A stretch of 64,000 bases of DNA from Lactifluus volemus (lineage: Eukaryota > Basidiomycota > Agaricomycetes > Russulales > Russulaceae): contig WTXI01000015.1 of NCBI GenBank assembly GCA_022376515.1, positions 586,025 to 650,024 of the forward strand, given 5' to 3'. Shown piece by piece: positions 45,117 through 57,544 of the stretch. The translations under genes were made by a program, and so were the position numbers. A model generated the notes under the pieces. It was not told where the DNA came from, searched no databases, and saw only the letters and a program-made list of their open reading frames with translations. Positions within the stretch are counted from its first letter, which is position 1; each line of letters begins with the position of its first letter.

Positions 45117-47131
45117 ATGTCCACCTGGGACTATCTACAACAACCAACCTATCTACGAATCAAAGAATTGTTGATTGACGCACACTTGAACAAAAACGAG
45201 GCAATACAGAAACAGTATAACGCCAAACGAAGATCGGAGCAAAGGTGCTGGAAAGAAGTCAGCATCTCCTGCGTACGCACCATCGGGCACCTAGAAATAA
45301 TCTTGGGTGCAGGAACAGAGCTGTTCCAGTCTGAACAAGGAAACACGTTGATCCTCTATCTACCGGGGGATCATATCGCTTTTCACGCGCAAGGCTGGAC
45401 AGGAATAACGACGGGTCTTTGATCGTGGTCTGGGATACAAACGAAGATGACCTAGGAACTAGAGTCACTCCCAGAGAAAACGACGACCTAACCATCGAGC
45501 AGAAAGGAAGCATCAGATTCCTGGAAGAAAGGAGACAAACGCATCAGTTATACCAGAAACCGACAGCCTATCACTCCTATCACGAAGAAGCAGGATCAAG
45601 AACTAAGTACAGATCTCCCTGCGAATTCATCAATAATCGGTGGTACAATATCTATTGGTCAAACGAAGATTACTGGACCGATCCCACGATGAAGTTCACC
45701 AAATACGACTACATCCTCAATGAACTAGCCCTCCCCCCTTCGATGCAACCATCAGAAACTAGTGAAGATGAAAGCGAGGACGAAGGTGGGGGAACGTCCC
45801 CCCAACAGGATTCAACTGGAGAAAACTCCTCCTCAGAAAGCAACCAAACCAGACAGCCCCCGCCAACACAAGAAAATGAAGAGCCCAGGCTGGTTACCCC
45901 AGTTACCCCCATAGACCGCGCCATGAGTGCGCTCAGCATCGCCCCGCCAACACCAATGTTTACTCGCTCGGCCACATTGACCCAGCCAGTACAAACCACA
46001 ACCGCAGCAGGACCCAGTCAAGGGGGTGGCGGCGGTGGAGGTGGCGGCGGTGGAGGTGGCGGCGGTGGAGGTGGCGGCGGTGGCGGTGGCGGTGGTGGAG
46101 GTGGCGGTGGCGGAGGAGGCGGAGGTGCAGCAGTCGCTGCAGCTGGAGCTCAACCAGTTGCTCCCCCTAGGAACGGACTAAAAGGAATACCACCCACGCC
46201 ATTTAAAGGAGAAAAAGGCCTGTACGACGTCTTCAAAACTGAATGGCGCATGTACAAAGCCATCAACCGAAACCACGATGACATGTTGATCCCCTACAAT
46301 CGCGTCATGACAATGTTAGGAATGGTTAAAGGACCACTGGTGTCGGCATGGGTACAAGACTACCTGGACACCATTGAACAAGAAGTAGTCCAGCATGGGG
46401 AAAATGCAGAAATCCTGTGGACCAACTTTGAGGACGCCCTAGATGACGCCTTCAAAGATACCAATGAAGAAGACGATGCGATCACGAGGCTAGAACACCT
46501 AGAGATGAAGAAAGGAAACCTGGCCCAGTATACGGCGGAGTTCAACCGCCTCAGGAAGAAGGCAGGATGGGACGCCAACAGTAACGGCACCATCAGAATG
46601 TACAAAAGGGGGTTGGATCTAGGGCTCCTCACCAGTATGCTCAAACAAGTAGGGGCGAACCCAAACACTCTGCGAGGCTGGCAAGAGCTGGCCACCCAGC
46701 ACCACGACGCTTACCAACAATTGAAGCATGAAATCAGCTTCAGGAAGGACGTGCCACGATGGGCCAGCCAGCTTATGGTCAAGAAGAAAGAGGCCCCCCC
46801 TCAGAAAGACCCTTGGGCTATGGATATCGATGTTACCAGAACCGACTCAGCAAAAGCAGACGAGAAGCAAAGGCTGAGAAAGGAAGGGCGGTGTTTCTTC
46901 TGCAAAGAACAAGGCCACCTCTCCAGGGATTGTCCTAAAAAGAAAGGACAAAATGGTCCCAGACCAGTTCAACAACCCAAGGCCAGAGCTAGCAAAAAAG
47001 AAGATGACGAAACTACACAAGTTGGCGACGACGAAGATCCCATCCAGATGCTCAGGAGCATCAGAGCCAAAATTGGAAAAGGAGCCTTCAACGGTGCCTT
47101 GGACGGACTGGTAGAAGAAGAGGATTTTTGA
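45117..47131 (+). CDS. gag: Gag of the Gypsy element, with a long polyglycine tract
   Basis: Starts at ATG 45117. The frame changes near 45390 (one base short), then stays open to the TGA at 47129-47131. After an acidic Ser/Thr-rich linker comes an uninterrupted run of about 36 glycine codons (46023-46125), then the capsid-like region (TPFKGEKGLYDVFKTEW, LEHLEMKKGNLAQYTAEF), and a CCHC zinc knuckle (CFFCKEQGHLSRDC, near 46891-46932). It packages element RNA and forms virus-like particles. Confidence 0.85.
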
Positions 47132-50100
47132 ATGGCTCGACCCGTGCAGCCTGGGTGCGAGCCCGTCTTACTCAAATATGTTGTATCTCGAGAACCAATA
47201 CACTGGACATTCCCCTATCGTTCACGAGCGCGACTAAGACGGCTGCCGAAAAAGCACTACTCGACAGTGGTGCTACAGAAAATTTCATCGACCCAAGAAT
47301 GGTGGAAAAACTAGGTCTGGGATCGATCGACCTCCGAGAGCCACGGACGGTGTTTAACGTAGATGGAACGGAAAATCAAGATGGGAAGATCACCAGCTAC
47401 TGTCTCCTCAATATCCTGAAAGGACGAAAGGAAGCGGCGCAAGTCTTCTTCATCACGAACTTGGGCGAAGATCGAATTATCTTAGGATATCCTTGGTTGC
47501 GAGAATTTGACCCACAAATCAATTGGAAGGATGGGAAGGTTTGTGGGCCACCTATCAAGCTTTCCACCACGGGGCGAAGCTGGAAGTTGAAGTGGGCAGC
47601 TCGAAGAATGAAAGTATGCAAGACAAGTTTCAGCCAACAATGGGCACAACGGGAAGGAAAGGGGCAGAGCAAGGTGGCGGTCCCAGAGCAGTTCCAGAAG
47701 TATGCCAAAGTTTTCTCTGAAGAAGAGGCAAAACGCTTCCCCCCCTCACGACCAGAAGACCTTGTCATTACACTGTTGCCGGAGGCCCCAAAAACCATCA
47801 ATTGCAAAACGTACAAGCTAACGACGGAAGAAACCAAGTCCATGCGAACGTTCCTCACTGAGCAGCAGGCCAAAGGTTACCTCACGAGGTCAAAGTCGGC
47901 GTGGTCCAGCCCCTTCTTCTATATCAAGAAGCAGGACGGAAAATTGAGACCAGTCTACGACTACAGAAAGGTGAACGAATGGACGATAAAGGACGTATAC
48001 CCCTTCCCCGCATCGACACCATCTTCGACCAAATGGGGGACGCTAAGCTCATGTCCAAATTTGACATTAGAGATGGGTACTACAACATCAGAATCCACCC
48101 CGATAGCCAATGGATCACAGCGGTTAAAACGGACGAAGGTCTATTTGAAGCTAAAGTCATGCCTTTTGGACTATGCAACGCGCCGGCTGCCTTCCAACGA
48201 ATGGCAGATCGCATCTTTGCCGATCTGAAGAAGAAGTACCCTCGTTGGGTGCACTGGTATCTGGACGACTTCCTTATTGTGACCCCTGACGACCCAGAAC
48301 TACATGACCAGATCACCAAGGAGTACCTAGAAATCCTGGAAAAAGAGTCGCTCTTCCTGAAGCCAGAAAAGTGTCAGTTCGCCAGGAAGGAGATAGAGTT
48401 CCTGGGGTATGTTATCGATCAGGGCACCATTCGCATCGACCCAAGTAAAAAGCATGGTCTGGCGGACTGGCCTCGACAACTGAAGTCAGTACGGGAGGTC
48501 CGCAGCACGCTTGGGGTTTTGGGCTATCAACGGCAGTTCATTCCAGGATTCGCGAACGTGGCTAGGCCCCTGACCAACCTATTAAAGAAAACAACCAAGT
48601 TCGAGTGGACGGAAGAATGCACGAAGGCAGTGGACCAACTGATTAAAGCAGTCACTAGTGATCCGGTTCTACAAAGACCTAACTTGGCTGAGCCATTCGT
48701 GCTAGAGGTCAACGCTTCGCAATACGCTAGTGGAGCGATTCTCCATCAACCCGACAAGGATCAGAAGTTGCGACCTGTGGGCTACTACTCGCGAACATTC
48801 AACCAAGCCGAAAGAAACTACGATATCCATGATCGGGAACTATTAGCCATGATCCGAGGGTTGGAACATTGGCGCCACCTCCTGCTAAGCTCCCCACACG
48901 TCATTACAGTTGTCAGCGATCACGCAAACCTCCAGTACTATCGGGAGGCCCACAAAATTAGTAGACGGGTAGCGCGCTACATCCCAAAAATGGCGGAGTA
49001 CAACATGAAGATCGTACACCGGCCTGGAAAGACGAACAAAGCTGACCCACTGTCACGGCGACCGGGGTGTGATCAAGGGGAGAGCGATCACGAAGATGTG
49101 CTGGTCCTACCCCCGGAACTCTTTGTACGACTATTCACCGAAGAGCAGTCGCTGGAGCAGGAAGTGGAGCGAGCCCAAGAACGGCACCAGCAACAGCTAG
49201 AAGAATGGACGAAGACAGAAGGAGTGCGAAAGCACCAAACACGCTTTGGAACCAAGTGGTATCACCACGACCGGCTGGCGGTTCCAGAAGACCCCACAGT
49301 GCACCGAAGCATCCTGCAAATGTACCACGACCACAAGATGGCAGGGCACCCAGGAATCATGAGAACTTGGTCCACGATCGCCAAGGACTACTGGTGGCCC
49401 ACCATGAGAACGTTCATCACCAAATACGTGCAAGGATGCACAACTTGCCAAAGCACCAAGAGCGGCATGACCAGACCTAAGGTCCCCTTGGTGCCCATAC
49501 CCCCGAAACAAAGCTACGCCCCGTATTCGACGATTGCCTTAGACCTGATTACAGACCTCCCAGAGTCGCAAGGCTACGATAGCATTCTGACCATCACCGA
49601 CCACGATTGTAGTAAAGCAGCATTCTTCATCCCCTGCAACAAAACCATCAATAGCGAAGGGGTTGCGAGATGCTACGCCAAAGAGGTGTTCCCCCATTAC
49701 GGCCCTCCGCAGCGGGTGATCTCGGATCGCGACCCACGCTTCGCGTCAAAATGGACAAGAGAATTGTGTAGACAATTAGGGATTGACCAGAACATCAGTA
49801 CGGCATACCACCCCCAGACAGATGGCCAATCGGAACGAACGAACCAATGGCTAGAACAATACCTGCGCGTCTATGGAAATTTCCAACAGAACGACTGGGT
49901 CAGTTGGTTGCCTCTAGCCCAATTCGTACACAACTCGTGGATCAATGAAACAACGAAACAAACCCCGTTCGACTTACTCATGGGACACACGCCCACGGTG
50001 TGGCAAACGGATAAGGAGGGGAAGATGCCAGCAGTGGAACGGCGCAAAGATTATCTGATGGAAAAACGTAACCAAGCGCGCCAAGCGATCCAAAGGGCGC

Positions 50101-51824
50101 AAGATCTCCTCCAGAAGCGGAACGTGCGGAAGAAGGGCAGACGGGCGTATGTACCTTTCAAGGAGGGGGACCAAGTTTGGTTAGATGGGAAGAATCTCAA
50201 AACGTCACACCCCTTTGCCAAATTAGCCCCAAAACGATATGGTCCCTTCCCTGTGATCCAGGTGATCAATCCGGTGGTATTCAAGCTGAAACTCCCGGAT
50301 CAGTGGCGTCAGAAACGTGTCCACCCCGTCTTCCACGCATCTCTTCTATCCCCATATAAGGAGACGGAGGAAAATGGACAAGCCTTCACAGAGCCAGCTC
50401 CCGACGTAATAGAAGGAGAAGAAGAATACGAGGTCGAACAAGTATTGGACTCCAGGCGCAAAGGGCGTGGCAAGGGGCATCTCGAGTACTTCCTAAAATG
50501 GGAAGGATACCCACATGCTCATAACACCTGGGAGCCAGCTGATCAAGTGCACGCGGACGATCTGGTGGAGGAGTTCCACAAACAGAACCCAACAAGAGCG
50601 AGGAAGGTTATAATAAGACGAGGAAGGATGGGTAAAAGACAATGCAGCTTCGCTCCCTCTTTCAAGAGCCCAACGAACCCCCTTTCCTCATCCCTCATTT
50701 CCGCGAGTTCTTCCTCAAACGACAGATCCACATCACCTACTCCCATCATAGCGAACACAAGCACTACTGTCGGGAGGCCATCTGCGCTTCCCATTACTAA
50801 CTCCCCTGTCACCTCGCTCCCTTACACTTGGGAGGAAATCCAATCCGCGAACATCGACCTCTCCCTTCCTCAAATCTTCCAAGCCTCCCGGGCGGACGCC
50901 GACTTCTTCGATCCCAAACGAGAACATCGCACGTCCCCGGGCTCCTTTATTGTTGATTATCGTCAAGTCCGTCTCGTGTGTTTGGGGATCCCCTATGACT
51001 GGCCAGTGGGGCGCGAAAACAACTACGAGTGGCCTTACAATCCCTATAAGTACTACGAGGATACCCGACAGTGTCTTCACTGCCTCTTCGACTTCAAGTG
51101 GAGAAGGGACCACCCCGGAGCTCAGAGACGCACCCGCATCTTTACTGACGGCCGTAGCACCATGGTTGCCCAAAGGCTGGGTGACTTCGCTAGACCAGAG
51201 ACCCCTGAAGAAGAATGGTTCGAAGAAGATGACGAAGGCAAGTTGCAAATCAACCTCCTTCGTGCTCCCACGACCCCCGCTGTCGTGGCAGCGCAGACAG
51301 ACGGTTGGCTCCCGGATCCGCCCCCTCAGACCCGCAGTGTTGGCACCCAGACGACCCCAGTTAGCACGCAGGACGAAGCCATTCAAGCATTCCCCACCTA
51401 TGGGACCACCGAGTACTGGCTCGACCAGAGGGACGGTAATCCCAGGGGTCCTCAGCAGAGAGATCGGGATATGGAACCACGAGCGCGCCTTACTCTTCAC
51501 CCACACGGACTTGATCGCCTGGGACTCGATTCCGGAGGTCTTCAGAGATTCGATTTTCCAAATGACTCTACGCCGCGTAGAGAACTGAAGCACTGCCGTT
51601 TTCATGACAGAATGATGACCCACAACAGCGACGGGTGCCCCTTCCCCCACTTCTCGTGTATGCCAGGGCTTGGGGTATGCCGCGTTCCCGAGGACCACAC
51701 ATGGCACGGCAGCGGGTGTCTTTTGGATGGCACAGCCGAGGAAATCAGGAGGAAGCGCAAACAGATGGAAGTACTGGACGCTTGTGTCGCCGGTCCGTCC
51801 CAGTCACGACGTAAAACTGACTAA
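47132..51824 (+). CDS. pol: Pol of the Gypsy element: PR-RT-RH-IN-chromodomain plus a C-terminal extension
   Basis: Overlaps the end of gag in the -1 frame, without a clear own start. Protease LLDSGATENFID (about 47260), RT core with YLDDFLIV (about 48260), RNase H (VNASQYASGA, about 48710), integrase HHCC zinc site (49290-49450) and D,D-35-E catalytic region (DLITDLP; ISDRDPRF...E, 49540-49835), and a chromodomain (EYFLKWEGYPHAHNTWEP, 50430-50590). One base is missing at about 48000, within a C4 run. Downstream of the chromodomain the frame continues for about 395 codons with a Cys/His-rich end (51589-51720), unusual for the family. Confidence 0.9.
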
Positions 51825-51860
51825 GGTGGCAGGTGGGACTGCCTTCTAGAGAGGGGGTAT

Positions 51861-52377
51861 TGTTACGGAATGCAGGACAAGTTGGACCTTATGCTTCCTA
51901 AACACGCTTACTCACCCTGATGACGTCCCTTCCACATCGTTCTTATTGTGCTGACTGATTCTATTGTTCTGACTTCCTATTGTTCGTCTCGTTCCGTCCA
52001 GTGTTATTGTTCCGAGCCCCTATTGTTCGCATTCCCTATTGTTCTTGATCCCATGCCTATTGTCCACCCTAGTTTGGTAGAACAATTAGCATAAACTGTA
52101 TAAGTAGGCCTCAGCTGGTAGCTTGTACCCCAGCTTCGGCTTTGACTCCAATCGACTCGTTTCATCCCCCTCCCGAGTGAACCAGAATTCCCCTCTATTT
52201 TTCCTTTCTTCTCTTATCCTCCTACACGCCCTAGTAGGGCCATCGAAGCTTGGTGGTTGTGCTACAACACCACAGGGTTCTGCGCGTCGTCACCTCGAGT
52301 GACCCTGAACCCAGATCTTAGGAGAGATCAGAACTCTTGAACCCTAGTTGGGACCCGGCCCTAGTCGAGCCGTAACA
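51861..52377 (+). repeat. 3' LTR of the Gypsy element
   Basis: Matches the 5' LTR except one base (C at 52288 versus T at 45005). Confidence 0.95.
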
Positions 52378-52680
52378 CTCTCTGATCTCTCTCTGATCTC
52401 TCTCCCCAATCTCTCTCCCCAATCTCTCTCCCTGATTCCTCCCCAATCTTTCCCCTCTCCCCAATCCATCTCTGATTTGTCTCCCCGATCCCTCTCTGAT
52501 TTTTCTTCCCGATCCCTCCCCAATCTCTCTCCGATTTGTCTCCCTGATCCTCTCTGCCACGAAGTTGGTCAATTGAGGGCTGTGATACATAGAAAACGCA
52601 TGGTGAAAAGAGGGCTGTGATGCATAGGTAGAAACTGTCAATAGACTACCTTTGATACATAAATCTGGATGTACTGGCTG

Positions 52681-55600
52681 ATTTCTAGCTAATTGGCTCA
52701 TGGCTTGGAGTGCAAGTCGCATGTCATTCTCGTTAAACTGGTTAATGTGTAGACAATCTATTGGTCACAATATCATGCGTTTGTTGTCCATACTGAAATG
52801 CTGATCTTTGTCGGCCATCATCTCCATCACGGGGAAATGCCGAGAAGCTTGCCGATTATTATAGATTATCGATCATCAATCGCACAATGCAGACAAAAAT
52901 TGTTATCTCTGTTGTTCATTATCCTACGATCCGATTGTTGCGATACTTGAAAGGCAATACAGAGGTAGCAGAACACATCGCGAGACTAGGAACGAAAGAC
53001 CACAACGACGCAAGAGGACCGTCACCCATCCTCTTTTGAGGGACATGACCATTCTCGAGGCAATCATCTACTTCCGTGTCATACATTACAGAACTACTGC
53101 GGAGCCATTTCGTGGCCATAGACATGCATATTTCTGTTGGTGTGGTCGGGTAGCCTCTAGAGGAACACAGACCCTTACTTGTAATGTTTCAATGCCATTA
53201 GGCTGTTCTGGTTATAAATGTGTGCAGCATACTTCACAGGAGATGCAAGAGGACACACAGTCGCGAAGGAAGTGCTGTCAGTGCTCAGTAATATTTTTTT
53301 TTGGGTTTCAGAACAAGAGTCCCGGGCCGCGGGGACACTAGAAGAGCTATAAGCACGTAACTTTGCTGCGGATGTTAGCAAAACCCATGACGCAAGTGAA
53401 TGTCGACTGAGCATCTACCGCAGTCGACAACAACCCACAAGTATTGGCAGGATTGAGGAGCAAGTAAAGCCGCGTGTATGGACAACGGCACATCGATATA
53501 AGATCGAAAGAAGCTAGGGTTACACATTCAGGGGGTGGGCGTGTGACTGACAAGGCAAGGCGAATCACGATGCGCAGTGCCGCGGGCGCAGTACCTTTCC
53601 GCTTATTTAAAGTAGGCCTAGATCCCCCGGATTTAATAATCTCACCCGTGGATGAGGGTGGCATTTCGGATGATCCACCATTTGCTGCTGCGGGGGGAAC
53701 GGAATCCGTAAAAGCCCACACAACAACAATTATTTTCGGAAATCACAGAAATCCGGCCAACGCCGAGATTTCGATTTGCAGAATTGAACAACTGCATGCG
53801 CTACCCCGAAGCATGAGCACGGGTAAAAAAAGAGTTAAATGAAAAGCATAGGGGTAAGGGACTTAGTGTGGTCAGGAGGAGAGAGAGCGTTTAATGAAGT
53901 CCAGCCACCAGATAAGTCGACGGAAAACTAGGTTTATCCACGGCTCTCATGGGTATAAGCAAAAGGGTCCTGTGCGGCGGGGACACACTCGATCGTCATC
54001 TACTACATCGAACTAATGGGTTGGTGTCGTCATACCTCCCATAGCCCAAGGTGTTTCAACAATAGCGACTCAGAAACACCGTCCGCAGATCGGGCGATGC
54101 TCTTGGAAACCATTTGAGAATTGAAAACCACGTGGGCCCATAAGGCCAAGACACCTGGCCACGGGAAAAGAAGGGTGCACGGACCAGCGACATTTGCAGC
54201 ATGGACTTTTAAACAGTATGTTGCATGAGATTGGGTTTGACATACAAACAACTTCGCTCCACGGTTTGAGAGAATAGGACTGATAAGGTCATAGTTTTCG
54301 ATCCATCGATAATCAAGATAATCCCCCTACACATGTACTTCTTTAACCTACGTGGTACACGCGCAGTGCAGAAAAAGTCTTAAACAGGAGCTTAAAGGGT
54401 TGGTCAAAGCACACGCTGACGGGTTCGGACCGGGAGAAAGGGGTAACGCACTCCCCCTAAAGCACGAATGAATAGTGTTGTGACCTAGAGCCCGATGCAA
54501 CGTGTCTGTCGCAGAGAAACAAGACCCCGACCGAAGGAGAATGTTCCACGGATGATTTTAGTATAGGGATTTAAAATCACATGTCAGTAGCGACAAGAGC
54601 CATGTATTCTTGTAGGCCCACTAGTAGTAATGCCACAACTCGATTGACAAACGGCCACACGAAAGCGAGAGAGGGTGTTGTAGGAAAGGAGGTGAGGAAG
54701 ATCACGAGACCTAAAGGTCTAGGTCAATCGGAGTTGACCGGAGATTGATAGAGCCGTAATGGGGGCGCCCGTGTATGTGCCGTTATGGCTACCATATTTG
54801 GTCTGACTAGAGTTAGTCATGTCCAGTTTGGCTCTCTCTCTCTCCTCCTCGTTAGTCCTCTACATCCTCTACCTTGACCAGCCGAACACGACTGACTGAC
54901 CTATATATCTATACTCCGACCACCTATTACTTCTCGCTTATTTCACCGGTCTGGCCCCTTCTCGCTTCTCACCGCGTGGGCTGGCCACGAGGCTGACCAT
55001 CCCTACAAACAGATCGCGTAACGCCCTTGGTGGTCTCCCACCTGTCACCACCCCTCCATACGGTGCCCTCGGTCCTCCTTTGAGCACTCATTTTTCCGTG
55101 CACAATCGTGAGCGTGAGTCCTCACTTGTCATTTATTCTTGTATATCTCCGATACTGACTTGCCTCAGTCTTTCAGAGATTTGTTATCTACATCCCCCCC
55201 CCCCTCGGCGCTTCGTTGTAGCGCATCCTAAATGTTATCAGTCCCAGCGCCGACACCGCCACCACTTCCACCACCTGTTCGCACGATGCTTGTCTCGAGG
55301 TTGAGCCCGATGAACAATGGAAGGGTGATTTGCGCAAGCGAATCGAGCAGAGCCTTCGCGGCATGGTAGAAGACGCCCAGAAAACGCGTGACGCCATCCT
55401 CAATTCCCAACCCCCTGATAGCAGCCGTGACCGTGCTCTACACGAGTATGAGATCAGTATGAATACTTTTCGGAAGATGGCCCAGGATGAGTTCAATCGC
55501 CAGCTGCGCTTGGAGATATCCGAGCGTAAATGGGCTCTCGATATCGTCGACTCAAACTCACCAGATGTCGCTCGCAGCAGCAGTGGATCCTCGACAACAT

Positions 55601-57544
55601 CCAAAAGACCGAGGATGAACGCACATTTGTCGACAACCCTCACAACGCCCGTCCTCAGCAAGACGGAGATAGTGAGCATGACTCCGAAGGGTTTGAAGAC
55701 GATTCCGAAGGGTTTGGAGATGCTGGATCAGACGGCGAGGACGGCGAATCGGGCGAGTTGAGGGAAAGCGATGAGGAAGAGGAGGATGAAGGGAAGAAGA
55801 GGACTCTAAACCTCGACAGTCACGTTCGCCATACCGTCCGAACGCCCCTCTGACCAACACCCTCCATTCAAAGTCTCCTATGTCTCGAAGAAATCCGCCT
55901 TCACGCCAGCGACAACAATCGAATAGCCAACGCGAACTTGCTGAGGACAACGACGAAGAGGATGTAGATGACTCGCACGGGCATTCTTCACTCCGGGGTG
56001 GCAGTCAATCGTACGTCACTGGGGCTCCACATCGGCGTCCAAGTGGCTCTCACGCTCCCTCCTGGCGCACACCTCCTCGCTCAGTAGAGCCTTCCGGCAT
56101 CTCTCGTACCTTTGCCCACGCCAATGGGCAGTTATATGGCACAAGCCCCGTCCCGTTTCCCCGGCGCGGTAGTGTCAACAGTAATGGCTCAACCTCCAGT
56201 GGCGCAGGCCTTCATCGCGCGGGGTCGATAAACTCTGACCAATACCGCAGCAGTAGCGTTGCCCCACACACTCCCAGCACAGAACGCCCTCCCGCACATA
56301 ATCGCGAGCGCATGGTGGCAAATATCCCCTCTCGCGAGCGACAAACCTCCGCCTCGGCCAGCCCACATGACAAACCCAGCCCACCGAGCCACTCGATCGT
56401 ATCTCCACGAGCGATCCCTGGCGTACGCCCTCCTTCGCTCGATGACGCGATGCGCTTCCCGATGTCCGCAAGCCCCAGCTCGCGAGCCATCTATGGCATG
56501 CAGCGTTCGCCTGAGGACATGCGGCAGGGCATCGCAATCCCGCGCGGACACGCAAGTCCCGATGAGGTTCCGCGGGTTGCCTCATGGGGCTCGAGCCTTC
56601 ACTCGCGCCGTTCCCTCACCGACTTCAGCAACGCGCACGTACGGCATAATAGCAAGGGTGATTCGAGGTTGTCACCGGTCGGTGGTGAATACTCGGACGA
56701 ATCCGACTTTGTCGGGCACCTAGATGATCGCCAGAGTATGCACAGCGTACGTAGCTTGCGAAGCATGCGCAGTATGCGGAGCGTGGACCTTGAAAATATG
56801 TTGAATGAGGCGCGTCGCAAGGAGGAGGACGCGAACCGCAAAGACGAAGAGGCGAACAAAAAGGAGGAGGAGGCACGTCGTCTTGAGGAGAAGGCACGAC
56901 AATCTTTGGAGGAAGCCGCTCGTCTCGAGAAAGAGGCGCGTCAGGTGGAAGCTTCTGCCAAGACACGAGAGGCGATCGCACAGTCGAGGGAGGCCGAGGC
57001 CAAGCATAAGGAGGCGGAAGCCAAGAAACGCGAGGCTGACGCACAGAAGCGGGAGGTTGAAGCTCAGCGCAAGGAGGAGGAGGTGCGACGTAGGGAGCAT
57101 GAAGCCAAGAGAAAGGAGGAAGATGCTCGGAGAAAGGAGGAAGATGCTCGGCGAAAGGAAGAAGAAGCACAAAGACGAGAGCAGGACGCACGCCAACGGG
57201 AGCAAGACGCTAGACGGAGAGAAGAGGACGCGCGGCGGCAGGAACTGGCCGCCCGTCGCTTCGAGGAAGAAGCAAGGGAGAGAGAGAGAGAGACCAGGCG
57301 CAGAGAAGAGGCTTATGAGCAGACGAGGCAGGAGATTGAGCAGAAGAGGCGGGAGATTGAGCAAAGGGAGAAAGATGTCAAGAAACGGGAGGAAGAGCTT
57401 CTACGCAAGGAAGTGGCAGCCGGTTCGGTCCAAGAGGCAGCACGGCAAACTGAAGAGCAGGCCGCATCTCCAACTGCAGAGACCACCCGTCAAGCCGAGG
57501 AGGCCACTTATGCAGATGAAGCTAGTCGCGTTGCGGATGAGCTC
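52681..57544 (+). repeat. Right copy of the segmental duplication
   Basis: Direct repeat of 24518-28303. It carries 2.5 kb of upstream sequence and the 5' two-thirds of the coiled-coil gene. It is the longer copy and continues uninterrupted into the rest of that gene, so it is the likely source. Confidence 0.9.
53474..53842 (+). other. Possible 122-codon open frame in the duplicated upstream region
   Basis: An open frame with protein-like composition (LFKVGLDPPDLIISPVDEGG). In the left copy the same frame breaks at about 25419, where a C5 run is C4. The opposite strand is open as well, no domain is visible and no splice sites extend it. Could be an unrecognised exon or chance. Confidence 0.2.

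Larger units (their letters stand above)
44578..52377 (+). mobile_element. Full-length Ty3/Gypsy chromovirus-type LTR retrotransposon
   Basis: 7.8 kb element with two 517 bp LTRs, TGTTAC...GTAACA ends and a perfect 5 bp duplication CTCTC (44573-44577, 52378-52382). The LTRs differ at one position (45005 versus 52288), so insertion is recent. Order: gag with CCHC knuckle, protease, RT, RNase H, integrase, chromodomain, then an extra C-terminal region. A purine-rich AGAGAGGGGG tract lies just before the 3' LTR (about 51849-51858). Inserted into the AG-rich arm of the foldback element. Confidence 0.95.
34345..52593. mobile_element. Large foldback element, host to several nested insertions
   Basis: The left end TGTATCACAGCCCTCAATTG at 34345 is mirrored at 52593 in reverse complement, with TA on both sides. 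Both arms consist of a ladder of GGGGAGAGAGATTGGAGA-like units and then a more diverged AG-rich stretch ending in AAAGAATTACCTGTA: left arm 34345-35338; right arm about 43510-44577 plus 52383-52593. The loop holds a MITE with nested elements and a hAT element; a Gypsy element splits the right arm. Without insertions it would be roughly 3 kb. The long open frames in the arms are artefacts of the repeat. Confidence 0.7.

Noticed and set aside
56175..57364. Antisense open frames opposite the coiled-coil gene
   Set aside because: Mirror of biased codon composition (Glu/Arg/Lys codons read as Leu/Ser/Phe); the sense strand has the coherent domain structure.
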